From: an uncultured Oscillospiraceae bacterium
Lineage (GTDB): Bacteria > Bacillota > Clostridia > Oscillospirales > Acutalibacteraceae
Direction of reading: 5' to 3'
Length of the DNA stretch: 64,000 nt
Assembly (NCBI GenBank): GCA_958448165.1
Contig: CAUDCW010000001.1
Span: 1 to 64,000, forward strand
Within the stretch, counting starts at the first letter, position 1, and every line of letters begins with the position of its first letter. Of the stretch, positions 35,128 to 43,588 are shown piece by piece. Position numbers and translations under genes: made by a program. The notes under the pieces are model-generated. The model searched no databases, had not been told where the DNA came from, and was given only the letters and a program-made list of their open reading frames with translations.

Positions 35128-35583
35128 ATGAACAGCAGTGGAAACAACAATCGGAACAATAAACAGGCAAGCAAGGACGATACAAAGATTTCGGACAAAA
35201 TCATTCCTGCAATATTTATCATCTTCGCCATTATCAGTGTATTTGTAATGGCAGGCAAATTCCGTGCAAGCTGTGAGGAGCAGAAGCAATTAGACGCAGA
35301 GTGGGAAAGATATAAAAATTCCCAGATAAACAAAAGCTCAAGCAGCTACTCAAGCCGATATGATACTTCGCACTATACAAGCAATAACAGCAAATCCTCC
35401 AGCTCATATTACAAGTCTTACGGCACAAGCAGTAAAAAGAAATCCTCAAGCTCAGAAGACGAGTACAACGCAAAGGATTATTACTATGCCGAGGACTTTT
35501 ATGACGACCACTATGACGACTTTTTTGATTATTATGACGCCGAGGATTATTTTAACGAGCATCACGATGATTTAGGAAGATAA
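35128..35583 (+). CDS. Single-pass membrane protein with Ser-rich and Tyr/Asp-rich tail
   Basis: This 151-residue protein has a short polar N-terminus, one membrane helix (about 25-43), a short charged linker with coiled-coil character (EEQKQLDAEWERYKNSQ), a serine-rich stretch (NSKSSSSYYKSYGTSS), and a tail of repeated Asp-Asp-Tyr-Tyr motifs (DFYDDHYDDFFDYYDAEDYF). The composition suggests an extended, disordered surface segment. AAAGGAG precedes the ATG. No homolog is known to me. The upstream sequence (34873-35127) is AT-rich without a clear consensus promoter. Confidence 0.75.
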   Translation: MNSSGNNNRNNKQASKDDTKISDKIIPAIFIIFAIISVFVMAGKFRASCEEQKQLDAEWERYKNSQINKSSSSYSSRYDTSHYTSNNSKSSSSYYKSYGTSSKKKSSSSEDEYNAKDYYYAEDFYDDHYDDFFDYYDAEDYFNEHHDDLGR

Positions 35584-35665
35584 ATTTGTGTTTTGCGATG
35601 CTTACGACTGCTGCCTTTTTAATTTTCTTGATCGTTTTTCTCATCACAACTAATTTTTACCGCAC

Positions 35666-35697
35666 AAATCCCCTGCCGAGAAATCGGCAGGGGATTT
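35666..35697. terminator. Bidirectional terminator with GAAA tetraloop
   Basis: A perfect 14-base stem (AAATCCCCTGCCGA paired with TCGGCAGGGGATTT) closed by GAAA, between convergent genes; A/T pairs at the base serve both strands. Confidence 0.85.
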
Positions 35698-35724
35698 ACA
35701 GCAAATTTTAATTTATGCAATTTA

Positions 35725-38700
35725 TTATTTAATCTTCCAAAGCTCTTTAGCATACTGGAGGATTGTTCTGTCTGATGAGAACTTACCTGCGTTTGCTGTG
35801 TTCATAAGGCACTTTCTGCCGAATGCCAGTCTGTCGCTGTAGTCCTTGTTGCACTGGATCTTAGCCTCAACATAAGACGGAAGATCCTGAAGGATATAAT
35901 AGTGGTCAGCATGATGCCAGCTTGCACCCTTGATAAGTGAAGTGTGAAGCTCTGCAAAGCTGCCCTCGCCATGAGCGCCGCCATCGTCGAATGTGCCGTC
36001 GATAAGAGTATCGATAACCTTCTTGATTTCCGGGTTAGAGTTGTAAATCTTCTCCGGGTCATAGCCCTCAGCAGCAAGCTTGTTGATTTCTTCAACTCTT
36101 GCGCCGAAGATATACTCGTTCTCTTCGCCTGCCTCGTGTGCGATTTCAACATTAGCGCCGTCGAATGTTCCGAGTGTTACTGCACCGTTGAGCATAAACT
36201 TCATATTACCTGTACCGGAAGCCTCTGTACCTGCTGTTGAAATCTGCTCTGAAACATCGGCAGCAACAACAATCTTCTCGGCGTATGATACGTTGTAGTT
36301 AGAAACAAATACAACCTTGAGCTTATCGTTAACATCCGGGTCGTTGTTAACAAGCTTTGCAATCTCGTTGATATACTTGATAATTGCCTTTGCTCTTGCA
36401 TAGCCCGGAGCAGCCTTTGCGCCGAAGATGAACGCAGTCGGGTTCCAGTCCTTAAGCTCGCCGTTCTTTAACTTGAAGTAAATGTCAACAATTGAGAATG
36501 CGTTGAGGAGCTGTCTCTTATACTCGTGAAGTCTCTTAACCTGAATGTCAAAGATGAAGCTCGGGTCAACCTTCACGCCGTCGTGCTTCTCGATATAAGC
36601 TGAAAGCTGAGCCTTCTTCTTAGCCTTGATTTCGTTGAACTCCTTAACGGTCATATCGTCAATGGTAGCTTCAAGCTTCTTAAGCTGAGAAAGATCTCTG
36701 AGCCAGCCGTCGCCGACTCTGTCTGTGATAAACTTTGAAAGCTCCGGGTTGCAAAGACCAAGCCAACGGCGCTGTGTGATGCCGTTTGTCTTGTTCTGGA
36801 AACGCTCCGGATAAATAGCATACCAGTCGTTGAGTACGTCGTTCTTGAGGATTTCTGTGTGGATATAAGCAACGCCGTTTGTATAGCTTGATGCATAGAT
36901 AGCAAGTCTTGCCATATGAACAACGCCGTTGTCAATAATTCTCATACCGTCAAGCTTTGTCGGAACCTTAACAGGCTCTTTAGCCTCTTTCTCGGTTTTC
37001 TCATCTGATTCTGCATCTTCAACAACTGTCTGCTCTACAGCAGGAACATTGAGTCCCTTCTCTGTGAGGTCAGCAACAAGTCTTGCGTCGATCTTCTCGA
37101 TGATAGTGTAAATCTCGGGGATAACGCTCTTCATAAGGTCGATGCTCCACTTTTCAAGAGCCTCAGCCATAACAGTGTGGTTTGTATAAGCAAATGTCTT
37201 CTGAGCGATCTCGAAAGCCTCGTCAAATGACAGACCGTCGTTCTGAAGAAGTCTGATAAGCTCCGGAATAGCACATACCGGGTGAGTATCGTTAAGCTGA
37301 ACGGCACAGTGAGCAGCAAAATTGCTGTAATCGTTGCCGTACTTAGCCTTGTATCTCTTGATAATATCCTGCAATGAAGCACTGCAGAAGAAGTACTGCT
37401 GCTTTAAGCGCAGAACCTTGCCTTCGTAGCTGTTGTCGTTAGGATAAAGAACCTTAGAGATATTCTCTGCTGAGTTCTTGCTCTTAACAGCAGCGTCATA
37501 GTGACAGTTGTTGAACTCGAGGAAGTTAAAGTCCTCCACAGCCTCTGCCTGCCACAGACGGAGTGTGTTGATGTTTTCTGTACCGTAACCGATAACAGCC
37601 ATATCATAAGGAACAGCCTTTACTGTTTCGTCAGAGAACTTAACAAGAACTGTGTCGCTCTCAACCCTGATGCTCCACGGGTCGCCAAAGCGCTGCCAGT
37701 CGTCGGCAACCTCAACCTGGAAGCCGTTCTTGATCTCCTGCTTGAAAAGACCGTACTTATAGCGGATACCATAGCCGTCAAGCGGAACATCCTGTGTTGC
37801 GGCACTGTCGAGGAAGCAAGCAGCCAGACGGCCAAGACCGCCGTTGCCAAGCGCTGCGTCATCAATATCCTCAAACACGTTGATGTCGATACCCTTCTCT
37901 TCAAGGATCTGCTTAACATCCTCAAGAATGTCAAGGCAGTAGAGGTTATTGTACATCATTCTGCCCATCAGGAATTCAGCAGAGAAGTAGTATGCTCTTC
38001 TGTTGTTAGCATGGTTCTCCTTGCTCTTGTTCCAGCGGTCAGCAATTTCGCCCATTACAGCCTTGCCCAAAGCGGTGTGAAGCTCAGCCGGGGTTAAGTC
38101 CTCAACATTTTTGCAATACTCGCTTTTGGCGTTCTCAACAAGAGCGTCCATGATTTTGTTCTGGTTCATCGGTAAATCGTCCTCCAGTCTTCCATATGTC
38201 TTCGCTAATTTTCTTAATTTATATGCCAACTCCTTGCTTGCATCCGTCGGCTTCATACGCCATGCCCAGTTGCCTCCCAAGGTTGATGGTATATTCATTC
38301 TTGCCTCGGTTCCAAGACCGAGAGCGTCCTGCATCTGGATGATTGCATAATCGCTTACGCTTGCATAAGCCGTTCTGATAATTCCCCAGTTAAACGGTTC
38401 ATCGTCGGGCATATTGCAGTATTTTCTTGCGAACGCAACATCCTCTTCCTTTGCCGTTGCCTCCCAGCCGATAATGGTGTCGTTGTCGTGCGTGCCGGAA
38501 TAAACAACGCTGTTGCTTGTATAATTATGCGGCAGATAGTTGTTTTCCTCGCCGCTGTCAAAGGCAAATTCCAAAACCTTCATTCCGGGATATCCCGAAT
38601 CAGCAAGAAGCTTTTCAACGCTCGGTGTGAGCAAGCCGAGGTCCTCGGCCACAATCGGCACATCGCCGAGCTTCTTTTTCATAATCTCAAAGAACTTGAT

Positions 38701-39666
38701 GCCCGGGCCCTCAAGCCATTCGCCGTGAATAGCATCCTCCGCAGGATACGGAATTGCATAGTACGAGTCAAAGCCCCTGAAGTGGTCAATTCTTGTGATG
38801 TCAAACATTTTTGACACACCGGCGATTCTCTTTATCCACCAGTCGTACTTTGTTTTCTTGAGGTAGTTCCAGTCGTAAATCGGGTTGCCCCAGAGCTGAC
38901 CTGTTGCCGAGAAATAATCCGGCGGGCAGCCTGCAACGCAAACCGGGTTCAGGTCCTTATCAAGCCAGAACACCTCGGGATTTGCCCATGTGTCGGCGCT
39001 GTCCATTGCAACATAAATCGGAATATCGCCCATAATGAGCACATCCTTGGAGTTTACATACTCCTTAAAAGCATTCCACTGCTTGAAGAAAAGATACTGT
39101 ATAAACTTCCAGTATCGTATATCGTCGCTGAACTTTTTGGTGTACTCAGCAATCGCCTTTGACTTTCTCATTTTGATATCTTCATCCGGCCACTCGGTCC
39201 AGGACTTCATACCAAAGCTCTTTTTAACAGCCATATAAAGCGCATAGTCGTCAATCCACGCTTTATTCTCCTCAATAAACTGCTCAAGTCCCTCGAAGTC
39301 ACCCTGCTTGCAGAAGTTCTCATAAGCAATGTAGAGAACGTCGAAACGAGCATTGTAGATTTTTTCGTAGTCAACCTCTTCACGGTTGCTGCCCCAATCA
39401 CGGTCCTTGACATCGTCCTGCGATAAGAGACCGTCCTCAATGAGCTTGTCCAAATCAATCATATACGGATTGCCCGCATAAATTGAAAAGGATTGGTAGG
39501 GGGAGTCGCCATAGCTGGTGGGACCAAGCGGAAGCAGCTGCCAGATTTTTTGTCCCGCTGTCTGCAGGAAATCTGCAAATTTGTATGCCTCCTTGCCAAG
39601 AGTTCCGATTCCGTATGGAGACGGTAGAGAGGTAATGGGCAAAAGGATGCCCGCGCATCTTGCCAT
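35725..39666 (-). CDS. Fused 4-alpha-glucanotransferase and glycogen/maltodextrin phosphorylase (MalQ-GlgP)
   Basis: One 1313-residue frame. Residues 1-495 are a complete GH77 amylomaltase: MARCAGILLPITSLPSPYG start, VAEDLGLLTPSV, and GTHDNDTIIGW, ending LAKTYGRL as free MalQ does. Residues 500-1313 are a complete GT35 phosphorylase with AYYFSAEFLMGR, GNGGLGRLAACFLDS, and the PLP lysine in GTGNMKFMLNG. An acidic, Glu/Lys-rich insert occurs near residue 900. MalQ recombines maltodextrins and GlgP releases glucose-1-phosphate, so together they form a degradation module. Start: CTGGAG eight bases before ATG 39666. Met500 (base 38169) has GGAGG 11 bases before it. Confidence 0.93.
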   Translation of the reverse strand: MARCAGILLPITSLPSPYGIGTLGKEAYKFADFLQTAGQKIWQLLPLGPTSYGDSPYQSFSIYAGNPYMIDLDKLIEDGLLSQDDVKDRDWGSNREEVDYEKIYNARFDVLYIAYENFCKQGDFEGLEQFIEENKAWIDDYALYMAVKKSFGMKSWTEWPDEDIKMRKSKAIAEYTKKFSDDIRYWKFIQYLFFKQWNAFKEYVNSKDVLIMGDIPIYVAMDSADTWANPEVFWLDKDLNPVCVAGCPPDYFSATGQLWGNPIYDWNYLKKTKYDWWIKRIAGVSKMFDITRIDHFRGFDSYYAIPYPAEDAIHGEWLEGPGIKFFEIMKKKLGDVPIVAEDLGLLTPSVEKLLADSGYPGMKVLEFAFDSGEENNYLPHNYTSNSVVYSGTHDNDTIIGWEATAKEEDVAFARKYCNMPDDEPFNWGIIRTAYASVSDYAIIQMQDALGLGTEARMNIPSTLGGNWAWRMKPTDASKELAYKLRKLAKTYGRLEDDLPMNQNKIMDALVENAKSEYCKNVEDLTPAELHTALGKAVMGEIADRWNKSKENHANNRRAYYFSAEFLMGRMMYNNLYCLDILEDVKQILEEKGIDINVFEDIDDAALGNGGLGRLAACFLDSAATQDVPLDGYGIRYKYGLFKQEIKNGFQVEVADDWQRFGDPWSIRVESDTVLVKFSDETVKAVPYDMAVIGYGTENINTLRLWQAEAVEDFNFLEFNNCHYDAAVKSKNSAENISKVLYPNDNSYEGKVLRLKQQYFFCSASLQDIIKRYKAKYGNDYSNFAAHCAVQLNDTHPVCAIPELIRLLQNDGLSFDEAFEIAQKTFAYTNHTVMAEALEKWSIDLMKSVIPEIYTIIEKIDARLVADLTEKGLNVPAVEQTVVEDAESDEKTEKEAKEPVKVPTKLDGMRIIDNGVVHMARLAIYASSYTNGVAYIHTEILKNDVLNDWYAIYPERFQNKTNGITQRRWLGLCNPELSKFITDRVGDGWLRDLSQLKKLEATIDDMTVKEFNEIKAKKKAQLSAYIEKHDGVKVDPSFIFDIQVKRLHEYKRQLLNAFSIVDIYFKLKNGELKDWNPTAFIFGAKAAPGYARAKAIIKYINEIAKLVNNDPDVNDKLKVVFVSNYNVSYAEKIVVAADVSEQISTAGTEASGTGNMKFMLNGAVTLGTFDGANVEIAHEAGEENEYIFGARVEEINKLAAEGYDPEKIYNSNPEIKKVIDTLIDGTFDDGGAHGEGSFAELHTSLIKGASWHHADHYYILQDLPSYVEAKIQCNKDYSDRLAFGRKCLMNTANAGKFSSDRTILQYAKELWKIK

Positions 39667-39710
39667 AATGTCAACTCCAGTCATATTTAATTTAATGTCT
39701 AATATCACGG

Positions 39711-39728
39711 TTCGGGTGTCCGCCCGAA
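39711..39728. promoter_or_regulatory. Hairpin in the malQ-glgP leader
   Basis: TTCGGG and CCCGAA enclose a six-base loop; TTTAATTTAATGT occurs as a direct repeat on both sides (about 39685 and 39733). It lies 45 bases before the start codon in the untranslated leader. Function unknown. Confidence 0.4.
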
Positions 39729-39842
39729 ATATCATTTTAATTTAATGTATGTTTTATTCTTCAGGTATAAAAACACACGAAAATGAACGAAGAAAAACTA
39801 TACAGTCAAAATTCCCCATTCAATGAATAAGTGTAACATATA

Positions 39843-39894
39843 TTTACGACGATTGCAACATCTTTGTTGTAATATCGGTGTTATCGTCGTTAAA
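39843..39894. promoter_or_regulatory. Nested dyad upstream of malQ-glgP
   Basis: Outer arms TTTACGACGAT and ATCGTCGTTAAA enclose inner arms TTGCAACA and TTGTTGTAA. On the minus strand TTGCAA, 17 bases, TACACT overlaps the inner arm as a possible promoter. This looks like an operator pair for a sugar regulator rather than a terminator, since it is AT-rich and lacks a T tract. Confidence 0.45.
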
Positions 39895-39913
39895 TTTCAC
39901 AACTGTCCAAAAA

Positions 39914-40456
39914 TTATTTGTTCAAATTGCTTTTATAAGCCATCAGAATTGCGGCTGCTGCCGATAAATTGCGAACCTCGTCCCTTGTTATCGTAACGTC
40001 CCACAGCTCCAGCCGTACACAGCCGCAGCCGCGCTTGTCGGCATAGCCGACATACACCAGTCCGACGGGCTTCTGGTCACTGCCGCCGCCGGGGCCTGCA
40101 ATGCCTGTTGTTGAAAGACCGATATCCGCACCCGACAGTCTTTTAACACCAAGAGCCATCTGCATTGCAGTTTCGGGTGATACTGCGCCGTGCTGTTCAA
40201 GAATTTCGCGGTCAACGCCGAGCACGCCCTCTTTGATGTCGTTTGAATATGAGCAAATGCCGCAGTGAAAGATCTCGCTTGCGCCCGGAATATCTGTTAT
40301 GAGCTTCGAGATGAGTCCGCCTGTGCAGCTTTCAGCCGTTGCAATTGTTCTGCGCTTGTGAGCCAGAACCTCAACAAGAGCACGCGACGGAGTGTGCCTG
40401 TTGTCCCTGAAAAGCCGCAGCTTAGAATAAAGCTGTCTGCCGGTTAAAGTTTCCAT
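39914..40456 (-). CDS. CinA C-terminal-domain protein, nicotinamide-nucleotide amidohydrolase (PncC-like)
   Basis: The 180-residue protein has the stand-alone CinA C-terminal fold: TIATAESCTGGLISKLITD (about 37-55), with the catalytic Ser/Thr region, and STTGIAGPGGGSDQKPVGLVYVG trimmed as the signature near 135. Such enzymes deamidate NMN to nicotinate mononucleotide. AAGGAGG lies six bases before the chosen ATG at 40456; the frame extends 24 codons upstream without a site. It ends just before the malQ-glgP control region. Confidence 0.88.
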   Translation of the reverse strand: METLTGRQLYSKLRLFRDNRHTPSRALVEVLAHKRRTIATAESCTGGLISKLITDIPGASEIFHCGICSYSNDIKEGVLGVDREILEQHGAVSPETAMQMALGVKRLSGADIGLSTTGIAGPGGGSDQKPVGLVYVGYADKRGCGCVRLELWDVTITRDEVRNLSAAAAILMAYKSNLNK

Positions 40457-40527
40457 ACTGTACCTCCTTGTGCACCGCTTTGCGGCGCTGATGAATAAAG
40501 AATAATTATGGCGGTGCAAGCACCGCA

Positions 40528-40710
40528 TCAGTTCTGTTTTCTTACAATGCCGTACTCGTCGTCAAGGCGGTAATAGTGGCAGTCGTCAAACGTATCCTGC
40601 ATAAACTTCAGCATTTCGTCCTCGTCAAGATTCACCTCGCACACATAATAGCCCATTTCCTCGTCATAGACATAATGCACGCAGGTGTCGCAGTTTGAAC
40701 GTCCTCTCAT
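40528..40710 (-). CDS. Small Cys-containing protein, DUF6472-like
   Basis: The 60-residue acidic protein starts MRGRSNCDTCVHYVYDEEMG and has a CxxC plus a later Cys in YYVCEVNLDEDEM and a Cys-His in DDCHYY, so it may bind one metal. From memory it matches the DUF6472 family of Clostridia; not verified. Its ATG overlaps the rarA stop (ATGA) and GGGAGG precedes it, so it is coupled to rarA. Confidence 0.8.
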   Translation of the reverse strand: MRGRSNCDTCVHYVYDEEMGYYVCEVNLDEDEMLKFMQDTFDDCHYYRLDDEYGIVRKQN

Positions 40711-41981
40711 TTGCTGCCTCCCTTTATCTTGTCCCAATACGCCTTGAACGCCTGTTCGTTCTTGTTATCGCCGTATTCATAATAAACTCTGTCCTTTATA
40801 TTATCGGGCAGATATTGCTGATATACCCAATGGTTCGGATAATCGTGGGGATATTCATAAAACTGCCCCTTGTGTTGGTTATCCTCGCCGTCAAAGTGCT
40901 TGTTCTGAAGCTGTCTTGGAATCTGACCGTATCTGCCCTGCTGTAAATCCTGCATAGCAGAATTGATTGCATTGTATGCGCTGTTGCTCTTGGGTGCATT
41001 GCATACAAGTATTACCGCATCGGCAAGCGGAATTCTCGCTTCGGGCAGACCGACTGCCTGAGCTATATCGACGCAGGATTTTACAATCGGGATAAGCTGC
41101 GGATACGCAAGGCCAACGTCCTCACAGGCACAGACCATAAGCCTGCGGCAGGCTGACGGCAAATCCCCCGCCTCAAGCAGTCTTGCAAGATAATGTATTG
41201 CGGCGTCGGCGTCCGAGCCGCGCATTGATTTCTGATAAGCCGACACAATGTCGTAATGCTCGTCGCCATCCTTGTCATAGCGCACTGCACTTTTCTGCGT
41301 AAGCTCCCTTGCAAGCTCGTTTGTCACAACACGCCTGCCGTTTTCGCTGTCTGCGGCAAGCACACAAAGCTCCACTGCGTTGAGCGCCTTTCGCACATCG
41401 CCGCCGCAGGCTGTCGCAATATAAGAAACGGTGTCGTCTTCAACCTCAATTTCGTCACCCGTTTCATTTTCAAGATAATCAAACGCTCTCCATATCGCCC
41501 GTTCAACACTGTGCGAGCCGACTGTTTTGAACTCAAACACAGTGCAGCGGCTCAGTATGGCGTTATATACATAGAAATAAGGGTTTTCGGTGGTAGAAGC
41601 GATAAGCGTTATCCTGCCGTCCTCAAGAAATTCAAGAAGCGTTTGCTGCTGCTTTTTGTTGAAATATTGTATCTCGTCAAGATACAGCAGAACGCCGTTC
41701 ATTCCGCCGAATGTGTTAAGCTCCGACACAATCGCCTTTATGTCGGCGGTTGACGCCGTTGTGCCGTTGAGCTTGCGCAGGTTGCGGTTCGTCTTTTTCG
41801 CTATAATCGAGGCAACGGTACTCTTCCCTACACCCGACGGACCGTAAAAAATCATATTTGGTATTTCGCCGCTGTCAATGATTTTCCGCAGCGCCTTTCC
41901 CCTCGCAAGCAGATGTTCCTGCCCGACAACATCGTCAAGCGACTGCGGTCTTATTCTGTCGGCAAGCGGTGAGCTGTTCAT
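40707..41981 (-). CDS. rarA: RarA/MgsA replication-associated recombination ATPase
   Basis: The 424-residue AAA+ protein begins PLADRIRPQSLDDVVGQEHLL, with Walker A FYGPSGVGKST (about 44-54), Walker B LLYLDEIQYFNKKQQ, sensor ASTTENPYF and the C-terminal tetramerisation domain (ACEDVGLAYPQ, AICHARACTER-free remainder). It acts at stalled replication forks. GGAGG precedes its ATG. It is divergent from rsmE and coupled to the small Cys protein downstream. Confidence 0.94.
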   Translation of the reverse strand: MNSSPLADRIRPQSLDDVVGQEHLLARGKALRKIIDSGEIPNMIFYGPSGVGKSTVASIIAKKTNRNLRKLNGTTASTADIKAIVSELNTFGGMNGVLLYLDEIQYFNKKQQQTLLEFLEDGRITLIASTTENPYFYVYNAILSRCTVFEFKTVGSHSVERAIWRAFDYLENETGDEIEVEDDTVSYIATACGGDVRKALNAVELCVLAADSENGRRVVTNELARELTQKSAVRYDKDGDEHYDIVSAYQKSMRGSDADAAIHYLARLLEAGDLPSACRRLMVCACEDVGLAYPQLIPIVKSCVDIAQAVGLPEARIPLADAVILVCNAPKSNSAYNAINSAMQDLQQGRYGQIPRQLQNKHFDGEDNQHKGQFYEYPHDYPNHWVYQQYLPDNIKDRVYYEYGDNKNEQAFKAYWDKIKGGSK

Positions 41982-42120
41982 TTTTACACCTCCGTTTTTT
42001 CAGAATTAAAGCCCGACTGAAACATACAGGCTATTGCTCTTTTTTTACTGTTCTGCTAAAATTATAGCATAATTTAAGATATAATAAAAGTATAGCACAA
42101 ATTTCGGAGGAAGTATAGAA

Positions 42121-42843
42121 ATGGCGTGGTTTTTTTCTGATATTGAGCCTGAAAATTTTTTCACCTTTGAGGGTGAACAGGCAAAGCACATTGCCTGCTC
42201 CTTAAGAATGAAAATCGGCGAGGAGCTGACCATATGCTGCGGAGAATATATATATCCCTGCACAATCGAACATATCGACAAATCAAGCGTAACCGTTAAG
42301 GTCTGCGGCAGGCAGCCGTGTGAAAACGAGCCGCACACAGCCGTAACTCTTTTTCAGGCGATACCCAAGGGCGACAAAATGGACTACATTGTGCAAAAGT
42401 CGGTTGAGCTTGGCGTAACAAGGGTTGTACCGTTTATAAGCTCACGATGCATATCCCGCCCTGATGAAAAATCGCTTGTCAAAAAAACAGCACGCTGGCA
42501 GAAAATCGCTTTGCAGGCGGCTCAGCAGTCAAGGAGAGGGATAATCCCGACTGTCGAAACCGCCGTAAGCCTTGAAGCCGCCGCCGAGAAAGCGTCAAAG
42601 CTTGAAAGCTCGGTTGTGTTCTATGAGTGCGGCGGAGAACCCCCTGCAAGCGTGATAAAGCCCAACGCAAAAGAGATAGGAATGTTCATCGGCAGTGAGG
42701 GCGGCTTTGCGCCCGAGGAAATTGAACTGCTCAGATCAAAGGGTGCAGGCGTTGCAACGCTTGGCAAAAGGATACTTCGTGCCGAAACAGCGCCGATAGC
42801 CGCTTTGTCGGTGATAATGTTTATAACGGGAAACTTAGGATAA
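42121..42843 (+). CDS. rsmE: 16S rRNA (uracil-1498-N3)-methyltransferase
   Basis: The 240-residue protein is a SPOUT methyltransferase: the N-terminal PUA-like part (HIACSLRMKIGEELTI), KSVELGVTRVVPFIS (about 96-110), and the knotted SAM site IGSEGGFAPEEIELL (about 185) with LGKRILRAETAPIAALS. It modifies U1498 of 16S rRNA. GGAGG stands ten bases before the ATG. First gene of a plus-strand run rsmE-mtnN-nnr. Confidence 0.95.
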   Translation: MAWFFSDIEPENFFTFEGEQAKHIACSLRMKIGEELTICCGEYIYPCTIEHIDKSSVTVKVCGRQPCENEPHTAVTLFQAIPKGDKMDYIVQKSVELGVTRVVPFISSRCISRPDEKSLVKKTARWQKIALQAAQQSRRGIIPTVETAVSLEAAAEKASKLESSVVFYECGGEPPASVIKPNAKEIGMFIGSEGGFAPEEIELLRSKGAGVATLGKRILRAETAPIAALSVIMFITGNLG

Positions 42844-42894
42844 GCGGCGAAGCCGCAACAAGTTAGGCATTGCCTTATAAAAAGGAGAATACAT

Positions 42895-43587
42895 ATGACA
42901 GGAATAATCTGCGCTCTTCGTGTTGAGGTCGAGGGGCTTATTGACAAAATGGAAAACATAAAGGAAACGCAGAAGGCAGGAATGACCTTTTACAGCGGCA
43001 CAGCCTTCGGCAAGGAGGTTGTTGCGGTTGAATGCGGCATCGGCAAGGTGAACGCCGCAATGTGCACACAGGTTATGATTGACCTCTTTTCGCCTGACGA
43101 GATAATAAACTCAGGCATTGCAGGAGCTTTAAGCGAGGAAACACAAATCGGCGATGTAGTAATCTGCCGTGATGTTGTTCAGCACGATATAGACGGAACA
43201 GAGATTGGCGACCCTCTCGGACTTATCCAGTTCAACGACTGCAAGGTTATGGAAATCGCCGCCGATGAGGGCATTATCAGCCGACTTGAGGAAGCCTGCC
43301 AAAGCGTTGAAAACACAAAATATGAAATCGGCAGGATAGCGACAGGCGACGTGTTTGTATCAAAAAGAGAACGCCGCAGAAAAATAAATTCCATCTTCGG
43401 CGCAATCGCCTGCGAAATGGAGGGCGGAGCTATCGCCCAGGTGTGCTTCAGGAACAAAATTCCGTTCGGAATCACACGCGCCATATCCGACAGTATAAAT
43501 GAAAACGAGGCGGTTGATTTCTTCAAATTCCGCAATACGGCGGCAGAACAGTCGATAAAAATTTTATGCAGATATTTGGGTGATTAA
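42895..43587 (+). CDS. mtnN: 5'-methylthioadenosine/S-adenosylhomocysteine nucleosidase
   Basis: The 230-residue protein starts MTGIICALRVEVEGLI and has GIGKVNAAMCTQ (about 44-55), INSGIAGAL, and the catalytic region CEMEGGAIAQV followed by RAISDS (about 170-200) with the catalytic Asp. It recycles SAM by-products. AAAGGAG precedes the ATG. It runs one base short of nnr. Confidence 0.94.
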   Translation: MTGIICALRVEVEGLIDKMENIKETQKAGMTFYSGTAFGKEVVAVECGIGKVNAAMCTQVMIDLFSPDEIINSGIAGALSEETQIGDVVICRDVVQHDIDGTEIGDPLGLIQFNDCKVMEIAADEGIISRLEEACQSVENTKYEIGRIATGDVFVSKRERRRKINSIFGAIACEMEGGAIAQVCFRNKIPFGITRAISDSINENEAVDFFKFRNTAAEQSIKILCRYLGD

Positions 43588-43588
43588 A

